From positions 1-64,000 of the forward strand of contig NZ_JADQBY010000030.1 of NCBI RefSeq assembly GCF_016278385.1: a stretch of 64,000 bases of DNA. Direction: 5' to 3'. This DNA comes from Methanolobus sp. GTDB taxonomy: Archaea > Halobacteriota > Methanosarcinia > Methanosarcinales > Methanosarcinaceae. The translations under genes were made by a program, and so were the position numbers. Positions 18,903 to 28,916 of the stretch are shown piece after piece (position 1 is the stretch's first letter; each line of letters starts with the position of its first letter). The notes under the pieces are model-generated. The model had not been told where the DNA came from, did no database searches, and was given only the letters and a program-made list of their open reading frames with translations.

Positions 18903-19976
18903 ATGGATTTAAACGATTATATTAAAAAAATGCCTAATTTATATCGTTCTGTTTTGGATACTGTTCATGTTTCGGAAAATCATCCAATGTACAAAAAATA
19001 TGTTAATGACAGTATTTGGAAGTATATGTATGGTGACGAAAAAGTATCAGAACTATCGACTTACATTAATATAGATGATCTTCGAGTATTAGATATAGGG
19101 GCAGGAATAGGCGGTATTTCAGCAGCATTCGCAAAAAAAGGAGCAAACGTTACTGCAATTGATGTAGATGAGGGCTACCAATATTTGTCAAAAATTGGTT
19201 ATGAGGAGTTAGGTGTTCAAGTCATCTCTCAAATATATGATGGTGGAGAACTACCTTTTCTAAGTGAATCTTTTGATGTAGTTTGTTGTTTTAATATCTT
19301 TGAACATGTGCCTGATTTATTTTTATTATTTAGGGAAATGGAACGAGTGTTAAAACAAGGAGGGATTGTAGTGGGCCGTGCTGATTACTGCTATAATATA
19401 ACAAATATAAAAGCAGATCCTCATTATGGGATACCAGGAATTATTTTGATGCCAAGATGGTTCCGGCGTTGGGTAGTTGTTGATGTCATGAAAAGGAGCA
19501 AAGTATTAGATGATTTCACATGGGCTAAAAACTTTAAGGATATATGCAATCATTTTGGCAAAGTAAAAATGTTAACATATCCTTGGAATGATGATTTTAT
19601 TGCAATCAAATCTCCTACTAGAAATTTTGAAATTGGCACTGGAGATATCAATATTGAGAGGCAACAGGAGTGTTTTCCTTATGGTTGGTATAGGTCGGAG
19701 TTGTGGGGTGATGAAATTGTTATGTGGAGTAAAGAAAAAGCAGCTATTCAGGTTATTCCATTGGTGGATGTGAAAGAAATATCGTTTGAACTTTTTTCAT
19801 TAGAAAATAAAAGGGTCATAATTAATAACGATGTGTATTTCTTAAAACCCGGTGAATGGGAATTGATTTATGTGCAAAGTACAGAAATTAAAATTAAAAC
19901 AACAGCAACGAAAGTTAAAAATGATTTCCGAAAATTAGGCGTTGCAATTAAAAAAATCAAAATAATGTGTCCATAA
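18903..19976 (+). CDS. SAM-dependent methyltransferase of the glycan locus
   Basis: Class I methyltransferase of 357 residues. Motif I is VLDIGAGIGGISAAF (about 62-76), followed by the acidic loop IDVD and the motif IV-like region FDVVCCFNIFEHVPD. The catalytic domain ends near 200; the C-terminal 150 residues have no recognisable domain. It probably methylates a sugar or a lipid carrier. A 128-base spacer separates it from the glycosyltransferase gene, so it may have its own promoter (AT-rich, TATAGTTATATAG upstream). Exact acceptor unknown. Confidence 0.82.
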   Translation: MDLNDYIKKMPNLYRSVLDTVHVSENHPMYKKYVNDSIWKYMYGDEKVSELSTYINIDDLRVLDIGAGIGGISAAFAKKGANVTAIDVDEGYQYLSKIGYEELGVQVISQIYDGGELPFLSESFDVVCCFNIFEHVPDLFLLFREMERVLKQGGIVVGRADYCYNITNIKADPHYGIPGIILMPRWFRRWVVVDVMKRSKVLDDFTWAKNFKDICNHFGKVKMLTYPWNDDFIAIKSPTRNFEIGTGDINIERQQECFPYGWYRSELWGDEIVMWSKEKAAIQVIPLVDVKEISFELFSLENKRVIINNDVYFLKPGEWELIYVQSTEIKIKTTATKVKNDFRKLGVAIKKIKIMCP

Positions 19977-20175
19977 TAAGGAACTTTTAGCTTACAAGTT
20001 TTTTCAGCAGATTGTTTATATCAATGCATTCTTTTTTGTTTACTATGAAAAATGTGAAGAAGTCACATATATCAGAAAGTTGATTTACAGCCAGAATGGT
20101 AAACAGATGTTCTTGTTAGGAACCACTTCAGATGTCTTAATTTTTTACATATAGAAATTAGCCATTTACTAATTT

Positions 20176-22296
20176 TCATCCATCCGATTTAATATCGATG
20201 TTCTGGAAAGCCAGACTTAAACACCTGTTATCATCTGAACCTTTGACATCGTACGTATTTGAACAACCTTCTGGAACATAGAATCTAATCATATTTATTC
20301 CTTCTTCGAGGGACACATTTGTCTTTACAGTAACAAATTGCTTAGGAACAGGTGTGTCATAGATTAGGATATCATTATTATATATCTCAAGTTTCCTTGG
20401 CATATAATAGCTCATCACACTTAAATTGGTGGGAAGATTCTGCTCTTCTTTTGAATATATCAGTATTGTTGCATTATTGGAAATCCAGCGAGTTGGAACC
20501 CCATTCCAGTTTTCCATATTGTACCAGTTATCAAAAAAGAAAACTGATGCGTTAGTTTGAGATACATCTTTAAAGGTAATAGCTAAATCATCTGATGATG
20601 AAACACTTACCTTGTAAACAATGTACCTTTTGTCAGCATAAACAGGTTTAAGATTTTTAGTTGTAATCGCTTTTGTCTCATTCATACCTAGATTTATGGG
20701 GTTTTTCGCATTTACGCCGAACACATATGCATCTGTGCCATGATTCTTTGATTTTAATAAGATTAATAGTGATTCTATTTCCTTTTCGGATTTGATAATC
20801 ATATCAGCACTGCCATTGACTACAAAAGTACCATCTGTATATTCGCTTTTATCATCCAACCTATATACGAAAAGATTGTCAATTTTGTGGCCGTAATCCG
20901 AAAAAGGTAGGGTATCCATTTGTGTATACTCTATTGGTAGATATGAATATGGAAAGGTTGTCAGGTGGATTGAAGGATTGCTTGAGTTTTCAATAGGATC
21001 AAAAATAATCGGGTTTAACGTAAGAACAGCTATAAAAATAATAACTGTTGCCTTTTTGATGTCGACTTTTTTAATTAAATAAATGAACGCTGGATACAGA
21101 TAAAAATACCTGTTTCCTACAGCATCCATTCCTCCAAAATAGTTATTTCCTATAATTGCACAGAAAAAAACAATATATAAAATAATTCCTATAACGACTA
21201 AGACTTTATCTTCATTAGAACTTATGTAGTTTTTAATATTTAATTTTAGAGTAGTTCTTGAATCGCCAGAGGAAGCAAAAACAGAAATTAAAGCAAATAA
21301 AGTGAATGGATAATACCAAAACATCCCGGTAAATCTTCCAAAAAAGTAATAAAACAAATTATAAGGGACAACTTTGAGATTCTCTATATTCATTAGTGCA
21401 TCGACACGATTTTCAGTTATACTAAAACCTTGTTTTCCAGCTTCATTAATGCTGTCATATCCTTCAACAAAAGGATATTGATATGCGTAGTATAGTCTTT
21501 CTCCACCATAAAAGGATATACTCCCTGTATTCAAGAAGAAGTAACCATATGTTATGATTAAAGGAATTAAGAATACGCATAGCATGAGAGTAAAATTCTT
21601 AAATCTCTTGCAATACAATTCGTAAAGTAAAAATGGAACGAATAATAAGATGTTAGGTACTTTAGCCACAAATGCAATCCCGAACACTAACGATGCCAGA
21701 AGTAGAAGGTTCTGATTCTCACTTTTGAAATATCTCTCCCATAAAAATAAGCTGGTCATTAAGAGAAACATATTATATATCTCTGCATGTATCCAGAATA
21801 TGTAAACAAAAGCTGTAGATAATATGAAAAATAGGGCTGATACAGTTAGTGCAATTTTCTCTTCGTTTTCCTCTCTCAAATAAAGATAACCCATCAGGAT
21901 CATCGTAAAAAGCATTAAACCATTAAAGAAGAGAATTCCGTTATTCCCTAATATTTTGTAGAAAGGAGAGGCGAATAAGGCATAGGAGAATTCCTTTCCA
22001 TAATAATACTTTCCGCTTTCAGTCTTTATTAAGAAAAGCCCGGCAGGGAGTTCATCAAATCTGTTCTCCATAACTCTTTCAATATCTTCTGGCTGGTACT
22101 GTATATCAAGGTCATTCGATATACTTTGTATCTGCATGTAATAGGTCGAGGCATCTCCCCAACGATGAACAGGGGCAGTCAAGGTTATACTTGATAAGAA
22201 CAGGAATAATAATACAAGTATGATATTGATCCTGTTTAGCTTATTCCTATAAGGCATCATTGATTTCTTCTTGGTATTACTATCGTGTGGACCCAA
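20176..22296 (-). CDS. Polytopic GT39-like glycosyltransferase or glycan-locus membrane protein
   Basis: Membrane protein of 706 residues with about ten to twelve helices in the first 430 residues and a soluble extracytoplasmic C-terminal part of about 270 residues rich in beta strands and Asn. The first extracytoplasmic loop contains HRWGDASTYYMQ, an acidic loop in the position where PMT/ArnT (GT-C) enzymes have their catalytic Asp. This fits a lipid-linked sugar transferase acting outside the membrane. TTG at 22296 is the likely start because GAGGAAGC lies eight bases ahead; ATGs at codons 13-14 are alternatives. Family assignment is by topology and the loop only. Confidence 0.72.
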   Translation of the reverse strand: MGPHDSNTKKKSMMPYRNKLNRINIILVLLFLFLSSITLTAPVHRWGDASTYYMQIQSISNDLDIQYQPEDIERVMENRFDELPAGLFLIKTESGKYYYGKEFSYALFASPFYKILGNNGILFFNGLMLFTMILMGYLYLREENEEKIALTVSALFFILSTAFVYIFWIHAEIYNMFLLMTSLFLWERYFKSENQNLLLLASLVFGIAFVAKVPNILLFVPFLLYELYCKRFKNFTLMLCVFLIPLIITYGYFFLNTGSISFYGGERLYYAYQYPFVEGYDSINEAGKQGFSITENRVDALMNIENLKVVPYNLFYYFFGRFTGMFWYYPFTLFALISVFASSGDSRTTLKLNIKNYISSNEDKVLVVIGIILYIVFFCAIIGNNYFGGMDAVGNRYFYLYPAFIYLIKKVDIKKATVIIFIAVLTLNPIIFDPIENSSNPSIHLTTFPYSYLPIEYTQMDTLPFSDYGHKIDNLFVYRLDDKSEYTDGTFVVNGSADMIIKSEKEIESLLILLKSKNHGTDAYVFGVNAKNPINLGMNETKAITTKNLKPVYADKRYIVYKVSVSSSDDLAITFKDVSQTNASVFFFDNWYNMENWNGVPTRWISNNATILIYSKEEQNLPTNLSVMSYYMPRKLEIYNNDILIYDTPVPKQFVTVKTNVSLEEGINMIRFYVPEGCSNTYDVKGSDDNRCLSLAFQNIDIKSDG

Positions 22297-22537
22297 ACTG
22301 CTTCCTCTATAATTATCATTTCTTGCATTGAAGACTTGTTGTTATATAAAAGTCTTTCCAAGCTTTTTCAAACAATCATTCTAATTGTAAAGAAGCGTTT
22401 ACATATCTCCAAGGGTATGTGTTTTAATTGTTTTGATCTAATGGGTGACAATTTGAACAACATTTGCTGAATATTCTTTTATAGATTGAGAAAGCATAGC
22501 AAACAGATTTTTACGTGTAACAAATAGAGATCAGGAA

Positions 22538-23527
22538 TTGACGTCAAAAATGACCAAAAAAATAGTTTCAACATTGTTTGCGATCATAATTACAGTTGTA
22601 CTTGTAGCTGTCCTGTTTTCACAGATAAATGCTCATGATATTTTTATTGTGATCAAGGGGATAGGTCCCATCTCATTACTGATTGGTTTCATTCTATATT
22701 CATTCAGTTATGTATTCAGGTCATTGAGATTTTATTTTTTGCTAAATAAGGAAATAGGTATAAAAGACCTGTTCGAGATAATATGTGTACATAATATGGC
22801 GAACAATGTCCTTCCGGCAAGGACAGGTGAACTATCCTTTGTATACCTTCTAAAGAAGTTACATAACAGGACGATAGCTGAAGGTGTTGTGTTATTGACA
22901 ATGGCACGGGTATTTGATCTTATTGCAGTATCTCTGATGTTCTTCGTATCTGTCTATGAAATAAAATCTATGTCCACTGAAATTATGGATATAGTCTTGT
23001 TGATTGCACTTTTCATGTTCTCATTAATCATTACTTTGGTGTTATTGATATATTCTGGAACAACTTTTTCAAGGTATGTATGGAGACTTTTTGCAGCATT
23101 GAGATTAGATGATAATGATCGAGCTGTTTTCGTGTTAAGTAAAATAACCCATCTGATGGAAAACTTCGATAAGATTAAAAAATTAAGGAAAATAGTCTTC
23201 ATTGAATTGATTCTATCATCTTTAGGTGTATGGTTGTCGATGTATTTTTTTAACTATGTTCTGGTAAATGCCATGAACATTCACATGAGCTATTCTTTAG
23301 TTGTGTTTGCTACATCATTCGCAATATTTACAACAATTTTACCAATACAAGGAATCGGTGGATTCGGGACACTGGAAGGTGGATGGGTCATTGGATTTGT
23401 TGCTGCAGGTCTTACAAAGGAGGTCGCCATAAGCTCGGGGTTCAGTTATCATATTATTATCCTCGTCTACTTTTTGATCTTAGGAGGCTGGGGATCGTTG
23501 ATGCTAAAATTGAAGGACCAACGCTAA
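22538..23527 (+). CDS. UPF0104 / lysylphosphatidylglycerol synthase-like flippase-domain protein
   Basis: Integral membrane protein of about 325 residues with seven to eight helices. The conserved patterns LRFYFLL, NNVLPARTGELSFVYLL and the late PIQGIGGFGTLEGGW are typical of the UPF0104 (TIGR00374) group related to the flippase half of MprF. In archaea such proteins are often encoded beside polyprenyl-phosphate glycosyltransferases, as here. The start is TTG at 22538 or ATG at 22550; the ribosome site does not decide. It may move lipid-linked sugars or lipids between leaflets. Confidence 0.85.
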   Translation: MTSKMTKKIVSTLFAIIITVVLVAVLFSQINAHDIFIVIKGIGPISLLIGFILYSFSYVFRSLRFYFLLNKEIGIKDLFEIICVHNMANNVLPARTGELSFVYLLKKLHNRTIAEGVVLLTMARVFDLIAVSLMFFVSVYEIKSMSTEIMDIVLLIALFMFSLIITLVLLIYSGTTFSRYVWRLFAALRLDDNDRAVFVLSKITHLMENFDKIKKLRKIVFIELILSSLGVWLSMYFFNYVLVNAMNIHMSYSLVVFATSFAIFTTILPIQGIGGFGTLEGGWVIGFVAAGLTKEVAISSGFSYHIIILVYFLILGGWGSLMLKLKDQR

Positions 23528-23532
23528 TCCTC

Positions 23533-24267
23533 TTATTTCTTTTTGCAGATTGCGATTAAAGACAGGCCAATAGGGAATCTTATATTATTTTCGACGATGG
23601 CGAACCATTTTTGTAACAACTTATTTGCAGCAGCCGAAAAGTGAGATTTACTGGAATATCTGATATTCTCGTTTATCCTCTTTTTCAATATCTTTTCAAA
23701 AACAATTACGGGCAACAACCCTAAAAAGTTCCAATATCTAATATCAATTAAGTTCAGCTCCGAATTATCAACAAGGTTAGCCAGATCATTTTTGTTATAT
23801 CTTCTATAATGTCCTATCTCTTTGTCTCTTAACCCATACAAATAACTTAATGCAGGGACTGAAATTATGATTGTCCCTTCTTTTTCAACAGTGTATGCCA
23901 GATTTTTAAGTGCCTGTAGATCGTCATCGATGTGCTCGAGAACATCCAGACATATAGCAGTGCTGAATTTGTTTTCGCCTAGAACCTTCACGTCCAGCAG
24001 ATCAAGTGTGTGAACATCTGTTTTTATATTTTTGTTTTCAAGAATATTCTGTGTAAAGTTTGTTAATTCACTGGAATAATCTATCGATGTAACCTTGTAT
24101 CCTTCGTTCAATAAGTCCAATGTCATGTGGCCTGTTCCGCAACCGGCGTCCAGTACATAGTCTCCAACTATAGATTTTTTAACCAATTTACGCAAATTAT
24201 TCCATCGAAAATCAGTTTTTCCGGCTTCATGAATTTTCTCTAAATGGTTAATTAGATTCGATGCCAT
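23533..24267 (-). CDS. SAM-dependent methyltransferase coupled to a GT2 gene
   Basis: Class I methyltransferase of 244 residues with motif I VLDAGCGTGHMTLDLL (about 37-52), the acidic SIDYS loop and AICLDVLEHIDDD. The C-terminal part resembles ubiquinone/menaquinone-type methyltransferase relatives that often sit beside dolichol-phosphate-mannose synthase-like genes. It overlaps the upstream GT2 gene by 20 bases, with GAGGG ahead of the ATG, so the two are translated together. Likely acceptor: a lipid-linked or glycan intermediate. Confidence 0.85.
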   Translation of the reverse strand: MASNLINHLEKIHEAGKTDFRWNNLRKLVKKSIVGDYVLDAGCGTGHMTLDLLNEGYKVTSIDYSSELTNFTQNILENKNIKTDVHTLDLLDVKVLGENKFSTAICLDVLEHIDDDLQALKNLAYTVEKEGTIIISVPALSYLYGLRDKEIGHYRRYNKNDLANLVDNSELNLIDIRYWNFLGLLPVIVFEKILKKRINENIRYSSKSHFSAAANKLLQKWFAIVENNIRFPIGLSLIAICKKK

Positions 24268-25270
24268 TTGTACCCTCTATTATTTTTTCAATGTATATTG
24301 ATGTGTTCTCATCCTTGCTTTGTCTAAAAGTTAGCATTTCACCCAATAGTCCAATGGATATGAATTGAAATCCAATCAGCATTAATAAAACAGCTAGTAA
24401 TAACAATGGACGCTCTGAAAGTAAAATATTTTTCGTGTATTTCAATATCAATAAGTGCACTCCTATTAAAAAACCAATCGTTGATGACATAATCCCTGGA
24501 ACACCAAAAACATGGAGAGGTCTTGAAGAGTAACTAATCAAAAATTTGACCGTAATTAAGTCCAAAAATCCTTTTATGATTCTTTTAAACCCATATTTTG
24601 ATTTTCCATATTTTCGTGGATGATGCTTTACTGTTATCTCAGTGATCTTGAAACCATACCATGCTGCAAGCGCAGGTATATACCTATGCATTTCTCCGTA
24701 TAAATTGATATTATCTGTGACTTCTTTTCTGTATGCTTTGAATCCGCAGTTAAAGTCATGGAGTTCTACACCTGTGAGAATACACGTCAGTTTATTAAAG
24801 AATATTGAAGGTAATCTTTTTGTAATAGGATCATGTCTGGTATATTTCCATCCGGAAACCAGGTCATAACCATCCTCTATTTTATCAATGAATTTTGGGA
24901 TTTCCAACGGATCATCCTGTAAATCACCGTCCATTGTAATGATGATACTTCCTTTTGCATATTTAAAGGCAGCACTCAATGCTTCAGCTTTTCCAAAATT
25001 CTTCCTGAATTTAATAATTTTAACGCAGCAGTCTTTTTCCGAAAGGGTCAGTATATTTTGAAACGTGTTGTCTATTGAGCCATCATCGACAAAGATTATT
25101 TCATATCTTCTATTAATTGATAGTAAAACATATTTTAGTTGTTCATAAAGAATAGGGACACTTTTTTCCTCATTTTTTACAGGAATTACGATTGATAGTG
25201 TTTCATTTTTTGAATGAATTAAGGATGTAGAAGGGCCGTCATTATTATTTACAGGAATTGTTGTTATCAT
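24248..25270 (-). CDS. GT2 polyprenyl-phosphate glycosyltransferase with C-terminal membrane helices
   Basis: Glycosyltransferase of 340 residues. An N-terminal GT-A domain has LSIVIPVKNEEKSV, the nucleotide-binding FVDDGSIDNT, and the catalytic MDGDLQDDP loop. Two hydrophobic helices at about 265-320 anchor it in the membrane. This is the DPM1/GtrB/ArnC-like architecture that makes polyprenyl-phosphate-linked sugars for extracytoplasmic GT-C transferases, which suits the GT39-like protein at 20176-22296. It is the first gene of a two-gene unit with the methyltransferase. Confidence 0.9.
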   Translation of the reverse strand: MITTIPVNNNDGPSTSLIHSKNETLSIVIPVKNEEKSVPILYEQLKYVLLSINRRYEIIFVDDGSIDNTFQNILTLSEKDCCVKIIKFRKNFGKAEALSAAFKYAKGSIIITMDGDLQDDPLEIPKFIDKIEDGYDLVSGWKYTRHDPITKRLPSIFFNKLTCILTGVELHDFNCGFKAYRKEVTDNINLYGEMHRYIPALAAWYGFKITEITVKHHPRKYGKSKYGFKRIIKGFLDLITVKFLISYSSRPLHVFGVPGIMSSTIGFLIGVHLLILKYTKNILLSERPLLLLAVLLMLIGFQFISIGLLGEMLTFRQSKDENTSIYIEKIIEGTNGIESN

Positions 25271-25580
25271 GGTCAGAACCCGGAAATTGATATTCTCTTT
25301 TATGATTCTACTATAAGAGTACTTTCAACATAATTAAATTGAATACTTTGAATTAACGTCTTTGAATAATATCATTTAAAGTTGTTATGAAATCCAAGAA
25401 AATCATCTAATCTCTTTTAGGAGTTTTCATCTTTCAATCTTATCATAACGTGTATTAACATAATAGAATCTGTATATTTATAAGTAGCATTCGCTTAGCA
25501 ATCTTTTGAGGCAGATTCTAATAAAAAAAGCGAGCAAAGCACCAACTTCGTTCGCCAAATTCAGAATAATTTCTTTCTCA

Positions 25581-25930
25581 TCACCATTCAATATCAAAAT
25601 ATCTGTACACAACATATCCACCAGCAAGCAACACAGAAACAATACCCAGTATCACCATGATCATGAAATAACTTCTCTTGGTGCTGCTTTTTCCTACATC
25701 CTAAATTTGCTCATTTGCAACTGAATTTGCACTTGCGGTATCCACTGACTTTAACTTTTTATCAACAACAGGCTCTGTTGCTTTTGACCTGTCTTCTACG
25801 ATAACTTCCGTGAGTCTGGCTTCAGATAATATTGCAAATGTAGAGAAATCTGGCGTCTCACTCTTAAAGTACACATATTCATCGTCCTGCCCTGTAACAA
25901 TAGTGGGTAGTGCATTCCAGGTTCATTGGC
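25581..25930 (-). pseudogene. Remnant of a PGF-pre-PGF surface protein with a C-terminal anchor
   Basis: On the minus strand from about 25919 a translation reads WNALPTIVTGQDDEYVYFKS, then ETPDFSTFAILSEARL, which is recognisably the pre-anchor domain of Methanosarcinales surface proteins. It meets a TAG at 25701-25703. The same frame continues with a basic stretch and one membrane helix (STKRSYFMIMVILGIVSVLL) to a TGA at 25581-25583. Upstream of 25919 the frame is broken by further shifts and stops. So a surface-protein gene once occupied this spot and only its tail survives. The remainder of 25271-26136 shows AT-rich promoter-like sequence only. Confidence 0.6.
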
Positions 25931-26136
25931 AAATCTATATTTTCAACCTGAAAGTGATTAAAAAATATCCAACATATCTGTTTTCTTTTATCAGGATATT
26001 TTCGTACTTTCTTTGAATAACCCTTTTCTATCTTTTCGCTGAATCTATAGAAAATATTGTGAACTATAGATACTATGGAAACAAAGAATATAACCGGTAA
26101 TTTGGATATATCTACAATTATTCATACAAGGGAAGG

Positions 26137-27198
26137 ATGGGCATTTCAGTTAAAAGAAAGATTCAGTTGACAGGTGGCTCCACATACATTGTTTCCCTTC
26201 CCATCGAGTGGGTAAGGGATGGTGGACTCAGTGCAGGTGATACTGTACTTCTGAATGTAAAACCCGATCGTTCACTTGTTATAACTCCTGATCAGGATGG
26301 TCAAAAAAAGAATGTCCGTTCAAAAGTTGAAATGAGTGCATCCGCAGATAAGGAAGAAAATTTCAGAACACTTGTGGCCAATTATCTTGTTGGTTATGAT
26401 ATTATTAGAATCGTATCTCAGGGTGGATTTACTGCCTCTGAGAGGAAATACCTGAAAGAATCCGCCCGCAAACGTCTCATAGGCATAGAAATAGTTGAAG
26501 AATCAAGAACAGAAATAATACTTCAGAATCTTCTGAACTATCAGGACATATCCCTTGAAAAATCTCTGCAGAGCATGTTCCGTATTATCCATTCAATGAT
26601 AGAGGATTCGATCGTTGCTTTAAAGGAGGCTGATGTGGAACTCGCAAGGGACATTGTTCAAAGGGATAACGATGTAGATAAATTCTATCTTTTAAGTGTC
26701 AGGCAGATAAAAGCTGCCCTTGATGATTCCAACATTGCCCAGAAAATAGGTATAAGATCTTCCAAAGACTGTCTTGGATATAGTCTTATCGCCAAACTGA
26801 TGGAACGCATCGGTGACCATATTCATGGGATTGCACTTACTATTGTTCAGATGGATGGGTACAAAGACAACAATGAAGATATAATCGAAATGGGTGTCCT
26901 TTCCATGAGGCTGTTTCAAGAAGCCTTTAATTCTCTGCTTGAGATTAACACTGAGCTTGCAAATAATGTAATAAGGACATCACGGATGTCTTCTGCGCTT
27001 GGCAGCAAGATAATCCAGAAATCCGAACTTTCTGAAAATACTTATTGTCTTTACGGCGAAAAGCAAAGAAAAATCATTGAAAGCTTCCAGCGTATAGCCG
27101 AATATAGTGCAGATATTGCTGAAATGGTTATAAATATGAAAGCTACTGAGATAAAAGAGTCTCTTTCAGGAGAGACCCAGATACTCAAACAGGCTTAA
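26137..27198 (+). CDS. AbrB-PhoU fusion regulator, second copy
   Basis: Protein of 353 residues. An N-terminal AbrB-type DNA-binding domain (RKIQLTGGSTYIVSLPIEW) precedes two PhoU-like helical bundles, with MERIGDHIHGI near residue 228 and ERIAEYSADIAEM-like helices at the end (here FQRIAEYSADIAEM). AAGGGAAGG sits directly ahead of the ATG. It is a divergent paralogue of the protein at 7093-8064. Like that one it lies beside a small membrane protein gene, here decayed and on the opposite strand. A role in transcriptional control of ion or phosphate transport is inferred from family only. Confidence 0.85.
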   Translation: MGISVKRKIQLTGGSTYIVSLPIEWVRDGGLSAGDTVLLNVKPDRSLVITPDQDGQKKNVRSKVEMSASADKEENFRTLVANYLVGYDIIRIVSQGGFTASERKYLKESARKRLIGIEIVEESRTEIILQNLLNYQDISLEKSLQSMFRIIHSMIEDSIVALKEADVELARDIVQRDNDVDKFYLLSVRQIKAALDDSNIAQKIGIRSSKDCLGYSLIAKLMERIGDHIHGIALTIVQMDGYKDNNEDIIEMGVLSMRLFQEAFNSLLEINTELANNVIRTSRMSSALGSKIIQKSELSENTYCLYGEKQRKIIESFQRIAEYSADIAEMVINMKATEIKESLSGETQILKQA

Positions 27199-27570
27199 TC
27201 TGACAAATGTTACCATCAGGTTATTAATCACGAGTACAAGTCCTAAAAAGCTGATACTGACCTTTGAGAATTTCCATAGTCTTCTGGCATAGGAATGTGC
27301 TGAGCTTCTTATTGACCTGTAATTCCAGTAAACAACAGAATGATCAGGAGCTTGATTACAATGAGTGACCATATTCCGTAGTCAGACATAATTCCTGAAA
27401 GAATTCCGTTTTCTTCAAACCCGCACCCATTGCTCAGTGCATGGAATGTAGTAACAAAATCTCCTGCAATGTAACGCAGTATTATATACCTGACATCGTG
27501 CAGGAATTCATATATCTCTTTTGAAACAATTAAAATAAAAAAAGTAAATAAAAAAGTTATGAGTATCAGA
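27166..27570 (-). pseudogene. Frameshifted small membrane protein gene beside the AbrB-PhoU regulator
   Basis: On the minus strand, one frame from about 27570 encodes helices and the loop RYIAGDFVTTFHALSNGCGF, then ENGILSG, and stops at 27309-27311. The next frame, opening around 27340, continues with YRSIRSSAHSYARRLW and a further helix (VSISFLGLVLVINNLMVTF) to 27166. A single frameshift separates them. No ATG, GTG or TTG start is obvious, and the 5' part would overlap the end of dapL. The Asp-containing helix and EN-loop resemble the protein at 8018-8452 and DUF5658-type proteins. Probably non-functional. Confidence 0.55.
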
Positions 27571-28723
27571 TATTTAACTTGCTCATCCTGTCCACTGCTT
27601 CATTGATCCTCTCAACGGAGCGTGTCAGTGCAAACCTGATATAACCTTCACCGTGGCTACCAAAACCAACACCTGGTGTTGCCACAATACCTGCGGTCTC
27701 AAGCAATAATTTGGCAAATCCCATAGAATCATAACCATCCGGAACAGGTGCCCACACATAGAATGTTGCTTTAGGTGCTTTGACATCCAGTCCTACTTCG
27801 TGCAGTCCTTTTATGAGTGTATCTCTTCTTTCCTGGTAGATATTGTTCATGTCAGCAACACATTGCTGGGAGCTGGAAAGAGCAGTAATACCTGCCATCT
27901 GGATCGCATCAAAAGCCCCGGAGTCTACATTGGATTTTACTTTACCAACACCCGAGATTATTTTCTTGTTACCAACTGCAAAGGCAAGTCTCCATCCTGT
28001 CATATTGTATGTCTTTGAAAGTGAGTAAAGTTCAATTCCAACTTCCATTGCCCCATCAACACTCAGAAAACTTGGTGCCTTGTATTTATCATAGGTCATT
28101 TCAGAATAGGCATTGTCATGTATAACTACAATATCGTTATCGCGGGCAAACTGCACAACCTCTTCAAAGAACTTTTCATCAGCTGTAGCTGCTGTGGGGT
28201 TGTTTGGATAGTTAAGGAACATTAATTTTGCTTTTTCAAGCTTATCCTTTGGTATTGCATCAAGGTCAGGCAGGAAATCATTTTCATCCAGAAGTGGCAT
28301 GATGTATGGCTCTCCACCTGCAAACTGCGTTCCTATCTTATAGACAGGATAAGCAGGATCAGGGCAAAGTGCTACATCCCCAGGGTTGATGAAGGCAAGA
28401 GGAATATGTGCAATTCCTTCTTTTAAACCGATCATAGTAAGGACTTCAGATGCAGGGTCTAATTCAAGTCCTCTGGTCTCTTTGCACCAATCTGCAGCAG
28501 CTTTTCTGAAACTCATCATTCCTGTATAAGATGGATATGTGTGTGTTTCCGGATTGCGAACAGCTTCACACATTGATTCAACAATATGGTCTGGAGTTGG
28601 TTGGTCCGGGTCACCGACACCTAAATCTATAACGTCTACTCCTTTTGCTTTTACTGCTGCCTTAGACTCGTCGATTGTTGCAAATAAGTACGGGGGCAAT
28701 GAGTTGATCCTGTCTGAATACAT
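27566..28723 (-). CDS. dapL: LL-diaminopimelate aminotransferase
   Basis: Fold-type I PLP enzyme of 385 residues that converts tetrahydrodipicolinate to LL-diaminopimelate in lysine biosynthesis. The Schiff-base lysine is Lys237 in [20 protein letters not shown] (171-178) and Asp203/Tyr206 in IHDNAYSE are the cofactor-binding motifs. The opening [13 protein letters not shown]-like segment ([16 protein letters not shown]) and [12 protein letters not shown] are typical of the DapL group. AGGTGA precedes the ATG. It appears monocistronic with its own AT-rich promoter. A close relative such as another class I aminotransferase cannot be wholly excluded. Confidence 0.9.
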   Translation of the reverse strand: MYSDRINSLPPYLFATIDESKAAVKAKGVDVIDLGVGDPDQPTPDHIVESMCEAVRNPETHTYPSYTGMMSFRKAAADWCKETRGLELDPASEVLTMIGLKEGIAHIPLAFINPGDVALCPDPAYPVYKIGTQFAGGEPYIMPLLDENDFLPDLDAIPKDKLEKAKLMFLNYPNNPTAATADEKFFEEVVQFARDNDIVVIHDNAYSEMTYDKYKAPSFLSVDGAMEVGIELYSLSKTYNMTGWRLAFAVGNKKIISGVGKVKSNVDSGAFDAIQMAGITALSSSQQCVADMNNIYQERRDTLIKGLHEVGLDVKAPKATFYVWAPVPDGYDSMGFAKLLLETAGIVATPGVGFGSHGEGYIRFALTRSVERINEAVDRMSKLNI

Positions 28724-28893
28724 TTATTCACCTAAATTGAAGCATTTTTTGTGCCATAAGGCACTATGTATTGCATCTATTGCTTCCCCTCTATTTAATA
28801 GCATAGTATCAGGAATATTATTGCCGTCCTGCAAGTGTCTATATACAAATTTGATCTCGCAACAAAATCTATTAATAGCAATAATATATATTA

Positions 28894-28909
28894 TACTAAT
28901 ATATTAGTA
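28894..28909. promoter_or_regulatory. 16-bp perfect palindrome immediately upstream of a sensor kinase gene
   Basis: TACTAATATATTAGTA is a perfect dyad lying 7 bases before the TTG start of the downstream kinase and overlapping AT-rich promoter-like sequence. It is a candidate operator between dapL and the kinase. No other exact copy was noticed in the window. Confidence 0.4.
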
Positions 28910-28916
28910 AAACCGA

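Noticed and set aside
25701-25703. TAG in the surface-protein relic as a pyrrolysine codon
   Set aside because: Pyrrolysine is possible in methylotrophic methanogens, but the frame is also broken upstream, so decay is the simpler reading.
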